Origin: Streptomyces sp. NBC_01224
GTDB lineage: Bacteria > Actinomycetota > Actinomycetes > Streptomycetales > Streptomycetaceae
Reading direction: 5' to 3'
Length of the DNA stretch: 64,000 nt
Assembly (NCBI RefSeq): GCF_036002945.1
Contig: NZ_CP108529.1
Span: 3,844,001-3,908,000, forward strand
Both the position numbers and the translations under genes were made by a program. Numbering within the stretch: the stretch's first letter is position 1; the number at the start of each line of letters is the position of its first letter. The notes below the pieces were generated by a model. It was given only the letters and a program-made list of their open reading frames with translations, was not told the origin of the DNA and made no database searches. Shown in pieces: positions 25,974 to 33,483 of the stretch.

Positions 25974-26909
25974 CTACTCGCGAGGAGCCGGAGAAACTGG
26001 AGGAACCGGAGGAACCGGCGGCCATGGGACATCGGCCAGCAGGGGAAGGATCTGCTCCTCCTCGTAGTCGAGGTGCGCGTTCAGCTCCGTCGACATCCGG
26101 GCCAGTTCGGCGCGGAAGCACTCGGGATCGGTGATGCCGATGCCCGCCAGCAGCGCCGCCAACTCGCCCTGGATGCGGGCGACCGTGCGGTGTTCGTCGG
26201 CGAGCCGGGCGAAGGTGTCGGTCAAGTGCGGGTGGTGGCGGGCGATTCCGGGGAACAGATGCGCGTCCTCGCTGGTGTGGTGGAACTCCAGGGCCTGGCA
26301 GAACGCCAGGCAGCGCTGCCTGATCTGGAGTCCCAGGCTCGGGGCCGGCGGTTGACCGGGGCCCCGGTGGGCCGCCCGTGCGGTGAAGTGGGCGTCGGCC
26401 TCCGCCTTCACCTGGCGCAACTGGGCCCGCAGCCAGGTGTGGACCTCCATGACCTTGTCGGCAAGGCTGTTGACCTCGCGGAGGCTCTCCCAGCCGTCGG
26501 GCTCGGCGCGTTCCAGCACCACGACCGGCAGGGACCGGGTGGTCCTGGCCTGGTAGTCGCCGTATCCGGGCGCCGCTTCCACGGCGTGTGCGAACAGTTC
26601 CTCGCGCCGCGCTCCCTCGGCGGGAACCGCGAGGGCCTGGAAGGTACGGGTGCCGACCTCCACCCGTACCACGGGGTGGGCGAGCAGGTTGTGGTACCAG
26701 TCGGGGTGGGTCGGGGCACCGAGGTTGGAGCCGACGATCAGCAGCGAGTCGCCGTGGCGGACATAGCCGAGAGGAGTGGTGGTCTCCTTCCCCGACCTCG
26801 CGCCGGTGGTCGTCAGCAGGAGCAGATCGCCGCTCTCGAAGGGGCCACCGACCTTCCCTCCATTGGCGCGGAACTCCTCGATGACTGATTGATTGAAGGA
26901 TGTGGGCAT
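25974..26909 (-). CDS. Deazaflavin (F420)-type reductase fused to a hemerythrin HHE domain
   Basis: 311 residues, two domains. Residues about 1-140 match Ddn-type F420-dependent nitroreductases/quinone reductases (GDLLLLTTTGARSGKETTTP near 29, and HPDWYHNLLAHPVVRVEVG near 65). Residues about 150-295 form a hemerythrin-like four-helix bundle with iron-ligand candidates in EVHTWLR, EFHHTSEDAHLFP, DEHRTV and NAHLDYEEEQILPLL. It ends in a Pro-rich tail. ATG 26909 is chosen; the frame is open upstream but not coding-like. The fusion suggests reduction of a quinone or nitro compound coupled to oxygen or NO sensing (inference). Confidence 0.87.
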   Translation of the reverse strand: MPTSFNQSVIEEFRANGGKVGGPFESGDLLLLTTTGARSGKETTTPLGYVRHGDSLLIVGSNLGAPTHPDWYHNLLAHPVVRVEVGTRTFQALAVPAEGARREELFAHAVEAAPGYGDYQARTTRSLPVVVLERAEPDGWESLREVNSLADKVMEVHTWLRAQLRQVKAEADAHFTARAAHRGPGQPPAPSLGLQIRQRCLAFCQALEFHHTSEDAHLFPGIARHHPHLTDTFARLADEHRTVARIQGELAALLAGIGITDPECFRAELARMSTELNAHLDYEEEQILPLLADVPWPPVPPVPPVSPAPRE

Positions 26910-27310
26910 ACGGTTCTGTGTCTCCGGAAGATGCGGATGAAGCCCGCAGTGACTGCGGGAACGACTGATCGTGCTGCGCACGGAACGGAGCCACCGCACG
27001 GCCGACCGCAGGACTCGGCCCGGCGGCAACTACGGTTCGCGATCACAGGACTTGGCGTCGGGGCGGCGCACATGACGGCGCCGGGACGCACGAACGGCAG
27101 ATGATGACGTGCGACTGCCGCGCTACGTCACGTACAGGGCGCGGAGTATGAACTCATCACGGACCCCTTGGATGAAGGGTGTTCGCCCGACCACCGGCCG
27201 GCCCACTGCTCTTTGGCCGGCGTCACGCGACACCGGTCTCATTACACGCAGCCGGCCATCGCCTGTCAACGCCGAAGTGCGCGCCCCCGGGCGGACCTTA
27301 GGCTTGATCC
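26910..27310. other. 401-bp gap without a recognisable gene
   Basis: Between the divergent reductase-hemerythrin and HAD phosphatase genes. It contains a small hairpin (CCCGCAG/CTGCGGG, 26943-26959) and a CCCCTT/AAGGG repeat near 27163-27177. Short open frames here lack family similarity and normal codon bias. Promoters for both flanking genes presumably lie here, but none is clear. Confidence 0.5.
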
Positions 27311-28123
27311 ATGCCCATCCCACCCGCATATGCCCTCGTCGCCACGGACCTGGACGGCACTCTGCTGCGCCGCGACGACACCGTGAGCCCCCGCACCCGC
27401 GCCGCCCTCGCCCTGGCCGCACGGGCCGGGGCGCGGCATCTCGTGGTCACCGGGCGGCCCGTTCCCGGCATACGGGGGCTGCTCGACGTGCTGGGCTACC
27501 GGGGGCCGGTGGTCTGCGGGCAGGGCACTCAGCTGTACGACGCCGGGTCCGGGCGGATGGTACGCACGGTCACCCTGGACCGGGAGGCGGCCGACACCGC
27601 GCTCGGCAAGATCGAGGCTCAGGTCGGACCGGTCCACGCGGCCGTGGACCAGGACGGGACCGAGGGCCGGACACTGATCGAGCCGGGGTATCTGATGCCC
27701 CACCCCACGCTTCCTGCCCAACGGACACGTCATCGCCACGAGTTGTGGTCCGCACCCGTCATCAAGGTCCTCATCCGGCACCCGGAGCTCACGGACGACG
27801 CGCTGGCCGAGGCTGCCCGTACGGCAGTCGGCGTTCTCGCCTCCGTCACGCTCTCCGGCCCCGGCACCGTCGAACTGCAGCCGTACGGCGTCGACAAGGG
27901 CAGCGGGCTCGCGCTGGCGGCCGAGGTCCTGGGCATGGACGCGGGCACCACGATCGCCTTCGGTGACATGCCCAACGACCTGCCGATGTTCCGCACGGCC
28001 GGTTACGGCGTCGCCATGGCCAACGCCCATCCGGACCTCCGGGCCGCGGCGGACGAGGTGACGTCGTCGAACGAGGGCGACGGGGTGGCGGAGGTACTGG
28101 AGCGGGTGTACGGACATCGGTGA
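27311..28123 (+). CDS. HAD-superfamily phosphatase, Cof type
   Basis: 270 residues. Motif I ATDLDGTLLRRDD (nucleophile Asp), motif II VTGRP, motif III Lys in APVIKVLIRHPE region, and motif IV TIAFGDMPNDLPMF are all present, with the large C2B cap of Cof/YbjI-type sugar-phosphate phosphatases. Cytosolic; likely hydrolyses small phosphorylated metabolites or FMN-like substrates, with no specificity visible. It converges on the TetR gene with only 3 bp between stop codons. Confidence 0.9.
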   Translation: MPIPPAYALVATDLDGTLLRRDDTVSPRTRAALALAARAGARHLVVTGRPVPGIRGLLDVLGYRGPVVCGQGTQLYDAGSGRMVRTVTLDREAADTALGKIEAQVGPVHAAVDQDGTEGRTLIEPGYLMPHPTLPAQRTRHRHELWSAPVIKVLIRHPELTDDALAEAARTAVGVLASVTLSGPGTVELQPYGVDKGSGLALAAEVLGMDAGTTIAFGDMPNDLPMFRTAGYGVAMANAHPDLRAAADEVTSSNEGDGVAEVLERVYGHR

Positions 28124-28126
28124 TTC

Positions 28127-28741
28127 TCAGCCGTTCCCGCCCTCCGGCGGAAGCACCTCCGGCGCCCCCAGCGCCCGCAGCACATGCGCGACCAGTGCCG
28201 CGATCGTCTCCTCGTCCTGTGCCGGCTTGCGCAGCACATGGCGGTAGTACACCGGCCCGTACAGCATCTCCACCGCCAGCGGAAGATCGGCGCCCGGTGG
28301 GATCTGGCCCTGCCCCTGGGCCCGGCGCAGGCGGGCGACCGCCTCGTTGAAGCGGGGGTCGATCAGCTTCGTTCTGACTGTTTCCGCGAGTGCGTCGTCG
28401 TGGTGGACCTCGGAGAGAATCCCGGCGTACGCGGGGCCGTAGGGCGGTGTGGAGAGCAGTTTCACCGCGCCCATCACATTGGCGCGCAGGTCGGCGGCGA
28501 TGTCGCCGGTGTCGACGAACGGCGTCGTGCCGACCAGGGCGTCGGTGAACGCCTCCAGCATCACCGCGCTCTTCGACGGCCACCAACGGTAGATCGTCTT
28601 CTTGCTGACACCCGCTCTGGCCGCGATGGCCTCGACCGTGACCCGGCCGTACCCCTTCTCCGTACACAGTTCGAGGGCGGCTTCCAGGATCGCCCGTCGT
28701 GATCTCTCGCTGCGACGCAGTGAACTCGGCGATGTGATCAT
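28127..28741 (-). CDS. TetR-family transcriptional regulator
   Basis: 204 residues. Helix-turn-helix VTVEAIAARAGVSKKTIYRWWPSKSAV at about 35-61, preceded by a typical basic N-terminal arm with RSERSRRAILEAALEL. The C-terminal half is a TetR ligand-binding domain of the group that includes HYHVLRKP-like ends. ATG 28741 chosen; an upstream frame to 28804 would be AT-rich and non-coding in character. No divergent target gene is adjacent, so it may act on itself or on the ABC genes at 28937-30794. Confidence 0.86.
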   Translation of the reverse strand: MITSPSSLRRSERSRRAILEAALELCTEKGYGRVTVEAIAARAGVSKKTIYRWWPSKSAVMLEAFTDALVGTTPFVDTGDIAADLRANVMGAVKLLSTPPYGPAYAGILSEVHHDDALAETVRTKLIDPRFNEAVARLRRAQGQGQIPPGADLPLAVEMLYGPVYYRHVLRKPAQDEETIAALVAHVLRALGAPEVLPPEGGNG

Positions 28742-28936
28742 TCGGTGAGCATAGGTGTATTTGAGCCAATCCTTGTTGACAGTCCGTCGCCAGAAGTCGA
28801 ACAATACTGAGGCGGAAACGGAACGTGCCGTGTCGTATCGTTCCTGCTGTTCGCACCGTTCGTGCCGTTCGTGCCGCGACGAGCCGATCGGGGGACGGCT
28901 CGCCCGGCCGACGGCACGAGTGCGAAGCGCCGTGCG

Positions 28937-29824
28937 TCAGGCGGTGATGTCCTTCGCCGTGAAACGGGCCCAGGCCGCCGAGCCGAACACCGCCGCGTAC
29001 AAGCCCTGCAGTCCCAGGTTCTTGACCGCCTCGTCCCAGTACACGGGGTCGCGCAGCAGGTCCGCGTACGACATCCAGTAATGCGGGAAGAGATACGGAT
29101 GGATCCCGCTCAGCTGCGGGATCGTGTCCACGATCTGCACGGTGATCAGCATCCCGACAGTGGCGGCCATGGCCGCGATCCCGCTGCTGGTGAGGGTCGA
29201 GATGAACAGGCCGATCGCCGCGAATCCGATCAGTGACGCCGCGACCACCACCGCGATCAGTCCGGCCCGCAGCAGCCCTTCGCCGAACCCGATCCGGGTC
29301 CCCGAGATGGTGGTGACCTCACCCACCGGGAACAGCAGCGCGCCCACGGCGAGCGCCGAGAGGGCCACGACCAGGGTCGCGACCAGGCAGAACGTGAGGA
29401 CGGAGGCGTACTTCGTCAGCAGCAGCCGGGTCCGGCCCGCCGGGGCGACCAGCAGATAGCGCAGGGTGCCGGCGTTGGCCTCGCCCGCGATCGAGTCGCC
29501 CGCGACGACCCCGACGGCCATCGGGAGGAAGACCGGGAGCGTCACGGCGAGGGCCGCGAAGACCAGGAACAGGCCGTTGTTGGTGACCTGGGAGAGGAAA
29601 GCGGGGCCTCCCCCGCCACCGCCCGGTCCGGGCGAGGAACCGTGATTCGTCTCGATCTTCACCGCGATCCCGATCAGCACGGGAACGGCGGCCAGCACCC
29701 CGAGCAGCGCGAGGGTGCGCCAGCGGCGGAGTGTGGTGGTCAGTTCGGAGCGGAGGATTCCGAAGGTCCACAGGCGATTGCGCGCCCTGCCCGCCCCTAT
29801 GATTCCGGCTTCAGCCTGCGACAT
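28937..29824 (-). CDS. ABC-2 type transporter permease
   Basis: 295 residues, about six membrane helices, with a Gly-rich extracytoplasmic loop (near 65-80) and the GEANAGTLRYLLVAPAGRTRLL segment characteristic of ABC-2 permeases. ATG 29824 is chosen since GAGAGGG lies five bases upstream; it overlaps the ATPase gene by 14 bp. An ATG at 29851 is also in frame. It pairs with the ATPase at 29811-30794 as an exporter of unknown substrate. Confidence 0.87.
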   Translation of the reverse strand: MSQAEAGIIGAGRARNRLWTFGILRSELTTTLRRWRTLALLGVLAAVPVLIGIAVKIETNHGSSPGPGGGGGGPAFLSQVTNNGLFLVFAALAVTLPVFLPMAVGVVAGDSIAGEANAGTLRYLLVAPAGRTRLLLTKYASVLTFCLVATLVVALSALAVGALLFPVGEVTTISGTRIGFGEGLLRAGLIAVVVAASLIGFAAIGLFISTLTSSGIAAMAATVGMLITVQIVDTIPQLSGIHPYLFPHYWMSYADLLRDPVYWDEAVKNLGLQGLYAAVFGSAAWARFTAKDITA

Positions 29825-30794
29825 CGAAACCCTCTCCGGTGAGTGCGACAAAGGCGTCCTCCAACGAGGCCCGTTCGACGCCGAAGGACCGCAGGCGTAC
29901 GCCGGCGTGCACCAGCGCCGCGCTGAGGTCCGCGAGTTCGACGTCGCCCGGCGGGGCGTCGGCGCTCACCCGGTCGCCGTCGACCGTGATACCGGTGACG
30001 CCCAGCTCCTTGAGAACGCGGGCGGCTTCACCCGGGTCGGGGGTGGTGACGGCGAGCCGGCCGCGCGCCCCGGCCGCCAGATCCGCGACCGGGCCCTGGG
30101 TGATCAGCCGGCCCCTGGCCATCACCGCGGCATGTGTGCAGACCTGCTCGATCTCGTCGAGGAGGTGGGAGGAGAGGAAGACGGTGGTGCCCTCCGCCGC
30201 CAGTTCTCTGACCAGGGCACGGATCTCGCGCATGCCCTGCGGGTCCAGGCCGTTTGTCGGCTCGTCCAGGACGAGCAGACGGCGCGGCTGGAGCAGGGCG
30301 GCGGCGAGCCCGAGTCGCTGCTTCATGCCGAGCGAGTACGCCTTGGCCTTCTTGCCCGCCGCCGCGGCGAGCCCGACCCGGTCCAGGGCCTGCCCGACCC
30401 GGTCCCGGCGGGTGCGCGGATCGGCGGTCGGGTCGGCGGAGTCGTAGCGCAGCAGATTGTCCCGGCCACTCAGGAAGCCGTACAGGGCGGGCCCCTCGAT
30501 CAAGGCTCCTACCTGCGGAAGTACGGCGCGGGCCGCGCCCGGCATGGGGTGGCCGAGGACCTGCGCGGTGCCGGATGTCGGGTCGATCAGACCCATCAGC
30601 ATCCGGATGGTCGTGGTCTTCCCTGAGCCGTTGGGGCCGAGGAATCCGAAGACACTGCCGCCGGGGACGCTGAGGTCGAGGCCGTCGACGGCGAGTTGGC
30701 CGCCGCGGTACCGCTTGGTGAGGCCCCGTGTCTCGATCACGGCCCCGGGGGCGGTCACCGCCCTCGGCTCGGTCACGGTCCCAGGCTCTGTCAT
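29811..30794 (-). CDS. ABC transporter ATP-binding protein
   Basis: 327 residues. Walker A FLGPNGSGKTTT (near 53), signature YSLGMKQRLG (near 155), Walker B LLVLDEPTNGLDPQG, and switch His in LSSHLLDEIEQ. The first 20 residues are a low-complexity Thr/Val/Pro segment. A C-terminal domain of about 90 residues follows, as in DrrA/BcrA-like exporters. First gene of a two-gene unit, downstream of the LolA-like gene on the same strand but separated from it by a terminator. Confidence 0.92.
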   Translation of the reverse strand: MTEPGTVTEPRAVTAPGAVIETRGLTKRYRGGQLAVDGLDLSVPGGSVFGFLGPNGSGKTTTIRMLMGLIDPTSGTAQVLGHPMPGAARAVLPQVGALIEGPALYGFLSGRDNLLRYDSADPTADPRTRRDRVGQALDRVGLAAAAGKKAKAYSLGMKQRLGLAAALLQPRRLLVLDEPTNGLDPQGMREIRALVRELAAEGTTVFLSSHLLDEIEQVCTHAAVMARGRLITQGPVADLAAGARGRLAVTTPDPGEAARVLKELGVTGITVDGDRVSADAPPGDVELADLSAALVHAGVRLRSFGVERASLEDAFVALTGEGFDVAG

Positions 30795-30859
30795 GCGTAC
30801 TCCCCATGGGTCGGGTAGGGCCTGTCCGGCGGATCGGGGCCGGACAGCGCCTCAGCGGA

Positions 30860-30892
30860 CCGCCCCGCCGTACGGAGGGTACGGCGGGGCGG
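30860..30892 (-). terminator. Perfect 14-bp hairpin after the LolA-like gene
   Basis: Arms 30860-30873 and 30879-30892 (CCGCCCCGCCGTAC and its complement) pair exactly around a 5-base loop, 35 bases past the LolA-like stop codon. This argues that the downstream ABC genes are transcribed separately. Confidence 0.8.
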
Positions 30893-30927
30893 GTGGCCTG
30901 CGGCGGGAAGCGCGACGCGCCCCGGCG

Positions 30928-32190
30928 TCAGGCGGCGTTGTCAGCCGCCTTGACCAGCGCGTCCGACGTGACCGCGCCGACGTACACCTTGCCGTCGTCC
31001 GTCATCAGCGCGTTGACCAGGCGGGTCTTGAAGACCGTGCCCGAGCCGAACTTTCCGGAGACCTTGTCGCCCAGCGAGTCCAGGAACTGCTGCGCCTCGG
31101 CCGGTACGTCACCCGACGCCTTCGTGGGGAGTCCGGTGCCGCCCGGGGTCCTGATCTCGGCGATCGCGTTCCAGCCCTCGCCGATGACCTTCGTGTCCTT
31201 GGAGCCCTGGCCCCCGGCGCCCAGTCCCTCGGCACCCGGGAACATGCCCAGGCCCCCTGCCCCGTCGGTCTTCCGCTGCGCCTTCGCGTCGTCGGCCTCG
31301 GTCACCTCGGCACCCTTGGGCGGGGTGAACGTGAACGAGGAGGCAGCCGGCTTCGCAAAGTCGACCTTGGTGAATCCGGCGTCGACGACGGCCTTGCCAC
31401 CGCTGCTCGCAAGCAGCGTGAACTTCAGCGGCACACCGCTCTTCGCGTCGACCGCGACCGTGACCGAGCCGATCGTGGAGCCGCTCTGCTTGGGCTTGAT
31501 GAGCAGCTTGTACGCGTCACGTCCGGCGACCTGCGCCGTGCCGTCGACCGTCACCGATGTGGTGGGGCCGGCGGCCTTCAGGACCTGTTCGGCGAGCGCC
31601 TTCGGCGTGGTCGGCACGCCCTCGGGAGCCGGGGCCGAGTGCCCGGACTCCTTCCCGCTCCGGTCCTCGGTGGCGTGGTAGGCCTGGTTGGTCCTGCTGT
31701 CGTACGCCCAGACCTGATCACCGTTGTGGATCAGGCTGTACTCCGCCGCGTTTTCCAGGATCGACACCCGCTGCTTGTCGGGGCCGTCGGCGGCCACCCG
31801 CAGGGTGTGCGTGCCCGACGCCAGCTCCGTCATCTTCGTCTGCGGGTCGGCGGTCGAATCGCCCTTGGCGCTGCCGGTGTCGCCCTCGCTGCCGCCCGGG
31901 ACGAAGGAGCCGGCCAGACCGCCGAGCGACGGGATGCCGAGGTCCGTGCTGATCTTCACCGTGCCGGAGAGCTGCTGGGTGTCCGAAGCGGCGATCTTCT
32001 CGATGAGCTGCTGTGCGGTGATCTTCGGCAGATCGGGGTCACCGGTGCTCGCGAGCGCCGGGACGAGCCCGATCGTCGCGGCCGCCACTCCCGCCACCGC
32101 GACCGGGACGATGTAGCGCGCCGCCTTTCGACGGCCGACGTCGGTGCCCCTGGTCCCGCCGTTGGTCTCTACGCTGTCGTTCGGTGCCAT
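30928..32190 (-). CDS. Secreted or membrane-anchored LolA-like protein
   Basis: 420 residues. A basic stretch and a hydrophobic segment (about 20-47, ending near ALAS) form a signal peptide or anchor. The rest has the LolA/LppX-like lipid-binding beta fold: repeated strands such as LSGTVKISTDLG, HTLRVAADGPDKQRVSIL and DQVWAYDSRTNQAYH, interrupted by Gly/Ser/Asp-rich loops. Actinobacteria lack the Lol outer-membrane system, so the role is unclear; lipid or lipoprotein handling at the membrane surface is an inference. The ATG at 32190 has GGAGG about 14 bases upstream. Confidence 0.75.
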   Translation of the reverse strand: MAPNDSVETNGGTRGTDVGRRKAARYIVPVAVAGVAAATIGLVPALASTGDPDLPKITAQQLIEKIAASDTQQLSGTVKISTDLGIPSLGGLAGSFVPGGSEGDTGSAKGDSTADPQTKMTELASGTHTLRVAADGPDKQRVSILENAAEYSLIHNGDQVWAYDSRTNQAYHATEDRSGKESGHSAPAPEGVPTTPKALAEQVLKAAGPTTSVTVDGTAQVAGRDAYKLLIKPKQSGSTIGSVTVAVDAKSGVPLKFTLLASSGGKAVVDAGFTKVDFAKPAASSFTFTPPKGAEVTEADDAKAQRKTDGAGGLGMFPGAEGLGAGGQGSKDTKVIGEGWNAIAEIRTPGGTGLPTKASGDVPAEAQQFLDSLGDKVSGKFGSGTVFKTRLVNALMTDDGKVYVGAVTSDALVKAADNAA

Positions 32191-32410
32191 GTGTGCCCTA
32201 CCTCCGTGGTCGGCGGCTTCCGTCCGGATGCACTCGTCCACTCCGTGCCGCCATTCTCACCGGTTTGTTCAGGAGTGGTTGTTCTCCATCTGACCAAACC
32301 TGCGGCGCGGAATCGTCACTCCCGGGGAGCAACTCCACCTACCTCTTCGGTATGACACCACCCGGGCGGGCCTTCCCCGTCCCGTAGGGGTGGGCCCCCG
32401 ACTCCAGGAC

Positions 32411-32446
32411 CGACACGCCGGCCGGGCCGGGCCGGCCGGCGTGTCG
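32411..32446. terminator. Perfect 15-bp hairpin between divergent genes
   Basis: CGACACGCCGGCCGG (32411-32425) and its exact complement (32432-32446) surround a 6-base loop. No annotated gene ends here, so it would terminate an unseen short transcript or act as an insulator. Confidence 0.6.
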
Positions 32447-32513
32447 GGAACCGCGTCACATGCCCGCCGATCGGGTCACGGCGCAGGGAGACAGGTGAAT
32501 TACACGCCAACTC

Positions 32514-32542
32514 TTGACGATTTTCGGTCACGCGTCCACACT
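32514..32542 (+). promoter_or_regulatory. Possible promoter of the DeoR gene
   Basis: TTGACG (32514-32519), a 17-base spacer and CACACT (32537-32542) sit about 50 bp before the DeoR start. The -35 is good and the -10 only fair. Confidence 0.35.
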
Positions 32543-32594
32543 TTCAGGCATCTCCAGTCACTTTTCCACGAAACCAGTCAGCGAGGTTGCCGGG

Positions 32595-33377
32595 ATGCTG
32601 CCAGCCGAACGTCACCGTCGAATCTCCACCGCCGTGGAGCGCAGCGGCACGATCAGCACCGAGAGTCTGGCGGAGCAGCTCGGCGTCTCGGCCGAGACCG
32701 TGCGCCGGGATCTGGCACAGATGGAGAAGCAGGGGCATCTCATGCGGGTGCGCGGCGGTGCGGCAGCGCTGTCCGTCGTCCGCGGCCTGAGCGGCGAAGA
32801 GGCATCCTTCACGGAGCGGTCCGCCTCGCAGCAGCAGGCCAAGACGGAGATCGGGCGAGCCGCGGCGGACCTGGTCCGCTCCGGCATGACCGTCGTGATC
32901 GACGTCGGCACGACGGCTCTGCAGGTCGCCTGCGCCCTGGCGCCGGACTTCCGGGGGACGGTGGCGACCCCGTCCCTGCTCGTCGCAGCCGAGCTGTCCA
33001 CCCGCCCCCATGTCGACGTGCTGGTTCCCGGCGGCCGAATCCGGGGCGGCGACCTGGTCTGCTCCGGCCCGCTGACAGTGGACTTCTTCAACGGCCTCTA
33101 CGCCGACGTGGCGTTTCTCGGCTCCGGCGGTGTCGACAGCTCCGCCGGGATGACCGACTTCTACTTCGAGGAGAACGCGACCAAGCGCGCGATCCTCGCT
33201 CGCAGCGCGCTCACCTACGTACTGGCCGACGGGAGCAAGCTCGGCCGGGTGGCTCCGCACCGCGTCTGCGGATTCGACGACTGCACCGGCCTGATCACCG
33301 ATCAGACCCCCGAACTGTCGCTGGCTTCGACCATCGAGCAGTCGGGCGCAGTGGTGATCTCGGCCGGACACTCCTGA
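32595..33377 (+). CDS. DeoR-family transcriptional regulator
   Basis: 260 residues. N-terminal winged helix HRRISTAVERSGTISTESLA and LGVSAETVRRDLAQMEKQG, then the DeoR sensor domain with an isomerase-like fold (TVVIDVGTTALQVACAL, TPSLLVAAELS, DVAFLGSGGVDSSAGMTDFY, KRAILARSA). Regulators of this family usually repress sugar or polyol operons and release DNA on binding a phosphorylated intermediate. It precedes the permease-kinase-dehydrogenase operon by 106 bp, and direct repeats in that gap are its likely operator. ATG 32595 has GAGG about 9 bases upstream. Confidence 0.9.
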   Translation: MLPAERHRRISTAVERSGTISTESLAEQLGVSAETVRRDLAQMEKQGHLMRVRGGAAALSVVRGLSGEEASFTERSASQQQAKTEIGRAAADLVRSGMTVVIDVGTTALQVACALAPDFRGTVATPSLLVAAELSTRPHVDVLVPGGRIRGGDLVCSGPLTVDFFNGLYADVAFLGSGGVDSSAGMTDFYFEENATKRAILARSALTYVLADGSKLGRVAPHRVCGFDDCTGLITDQTPELSLASTIEQSGAVVISAGHS

Positions 33378-33432
33378 GCACTGCGGCGATCTCTTCTCGG
33401 CGACGTCTCCGCGTGAGACCCGCCCCATGCAA

Positions 33433-33467
33433 CGAACGGCAGTTTCTGTAGCGAGCGGTAGTTTCTG
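33433..33467. promoter_or_regulatory. Direct-repeat operator candidate ahead of the APC-FGGY-Glp operon
   Basis: CGAACGGCAGTTTCTG (33433-33448) recurs as CGAGCGGTAGTTTCTG (33452-33467), 14 of 16 identical, 19 bp start to start. It lies just before the ribosome-binding site (AAAGGA, 33468-33473) of the permease gene. DeoR-type proteins often bind spaced direct repeats, so this fits autoregulated control of the operon. Confidence 0.6.
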
Positions 33468-33483
33468 AAAGGACAGCACCGCC

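Larger units (their letters stand above)
32191..32594. other. 404-bp divergent gap with an orphan terminator-like hairpin
   Basis: Lies between the LolA-like gene (minus) and the DeoR gene (plus). It holds the hairpin at 32411-32446, a possible promoter at 32514-32542, and a short frame at 32351-32386 (11 codons) with no ribosome-binding site. No larger gene is convincing. CCAGTCA occurs twice, at 32554 and 32575, just ahead of the DeoR start. Confidence 0.5.

Noticed and set aside
26910..27310. A tRNA or small RNA gene in the gap
   Set aside because: No T-loop consensus, acceptor-stem pairing or terminator could be found.
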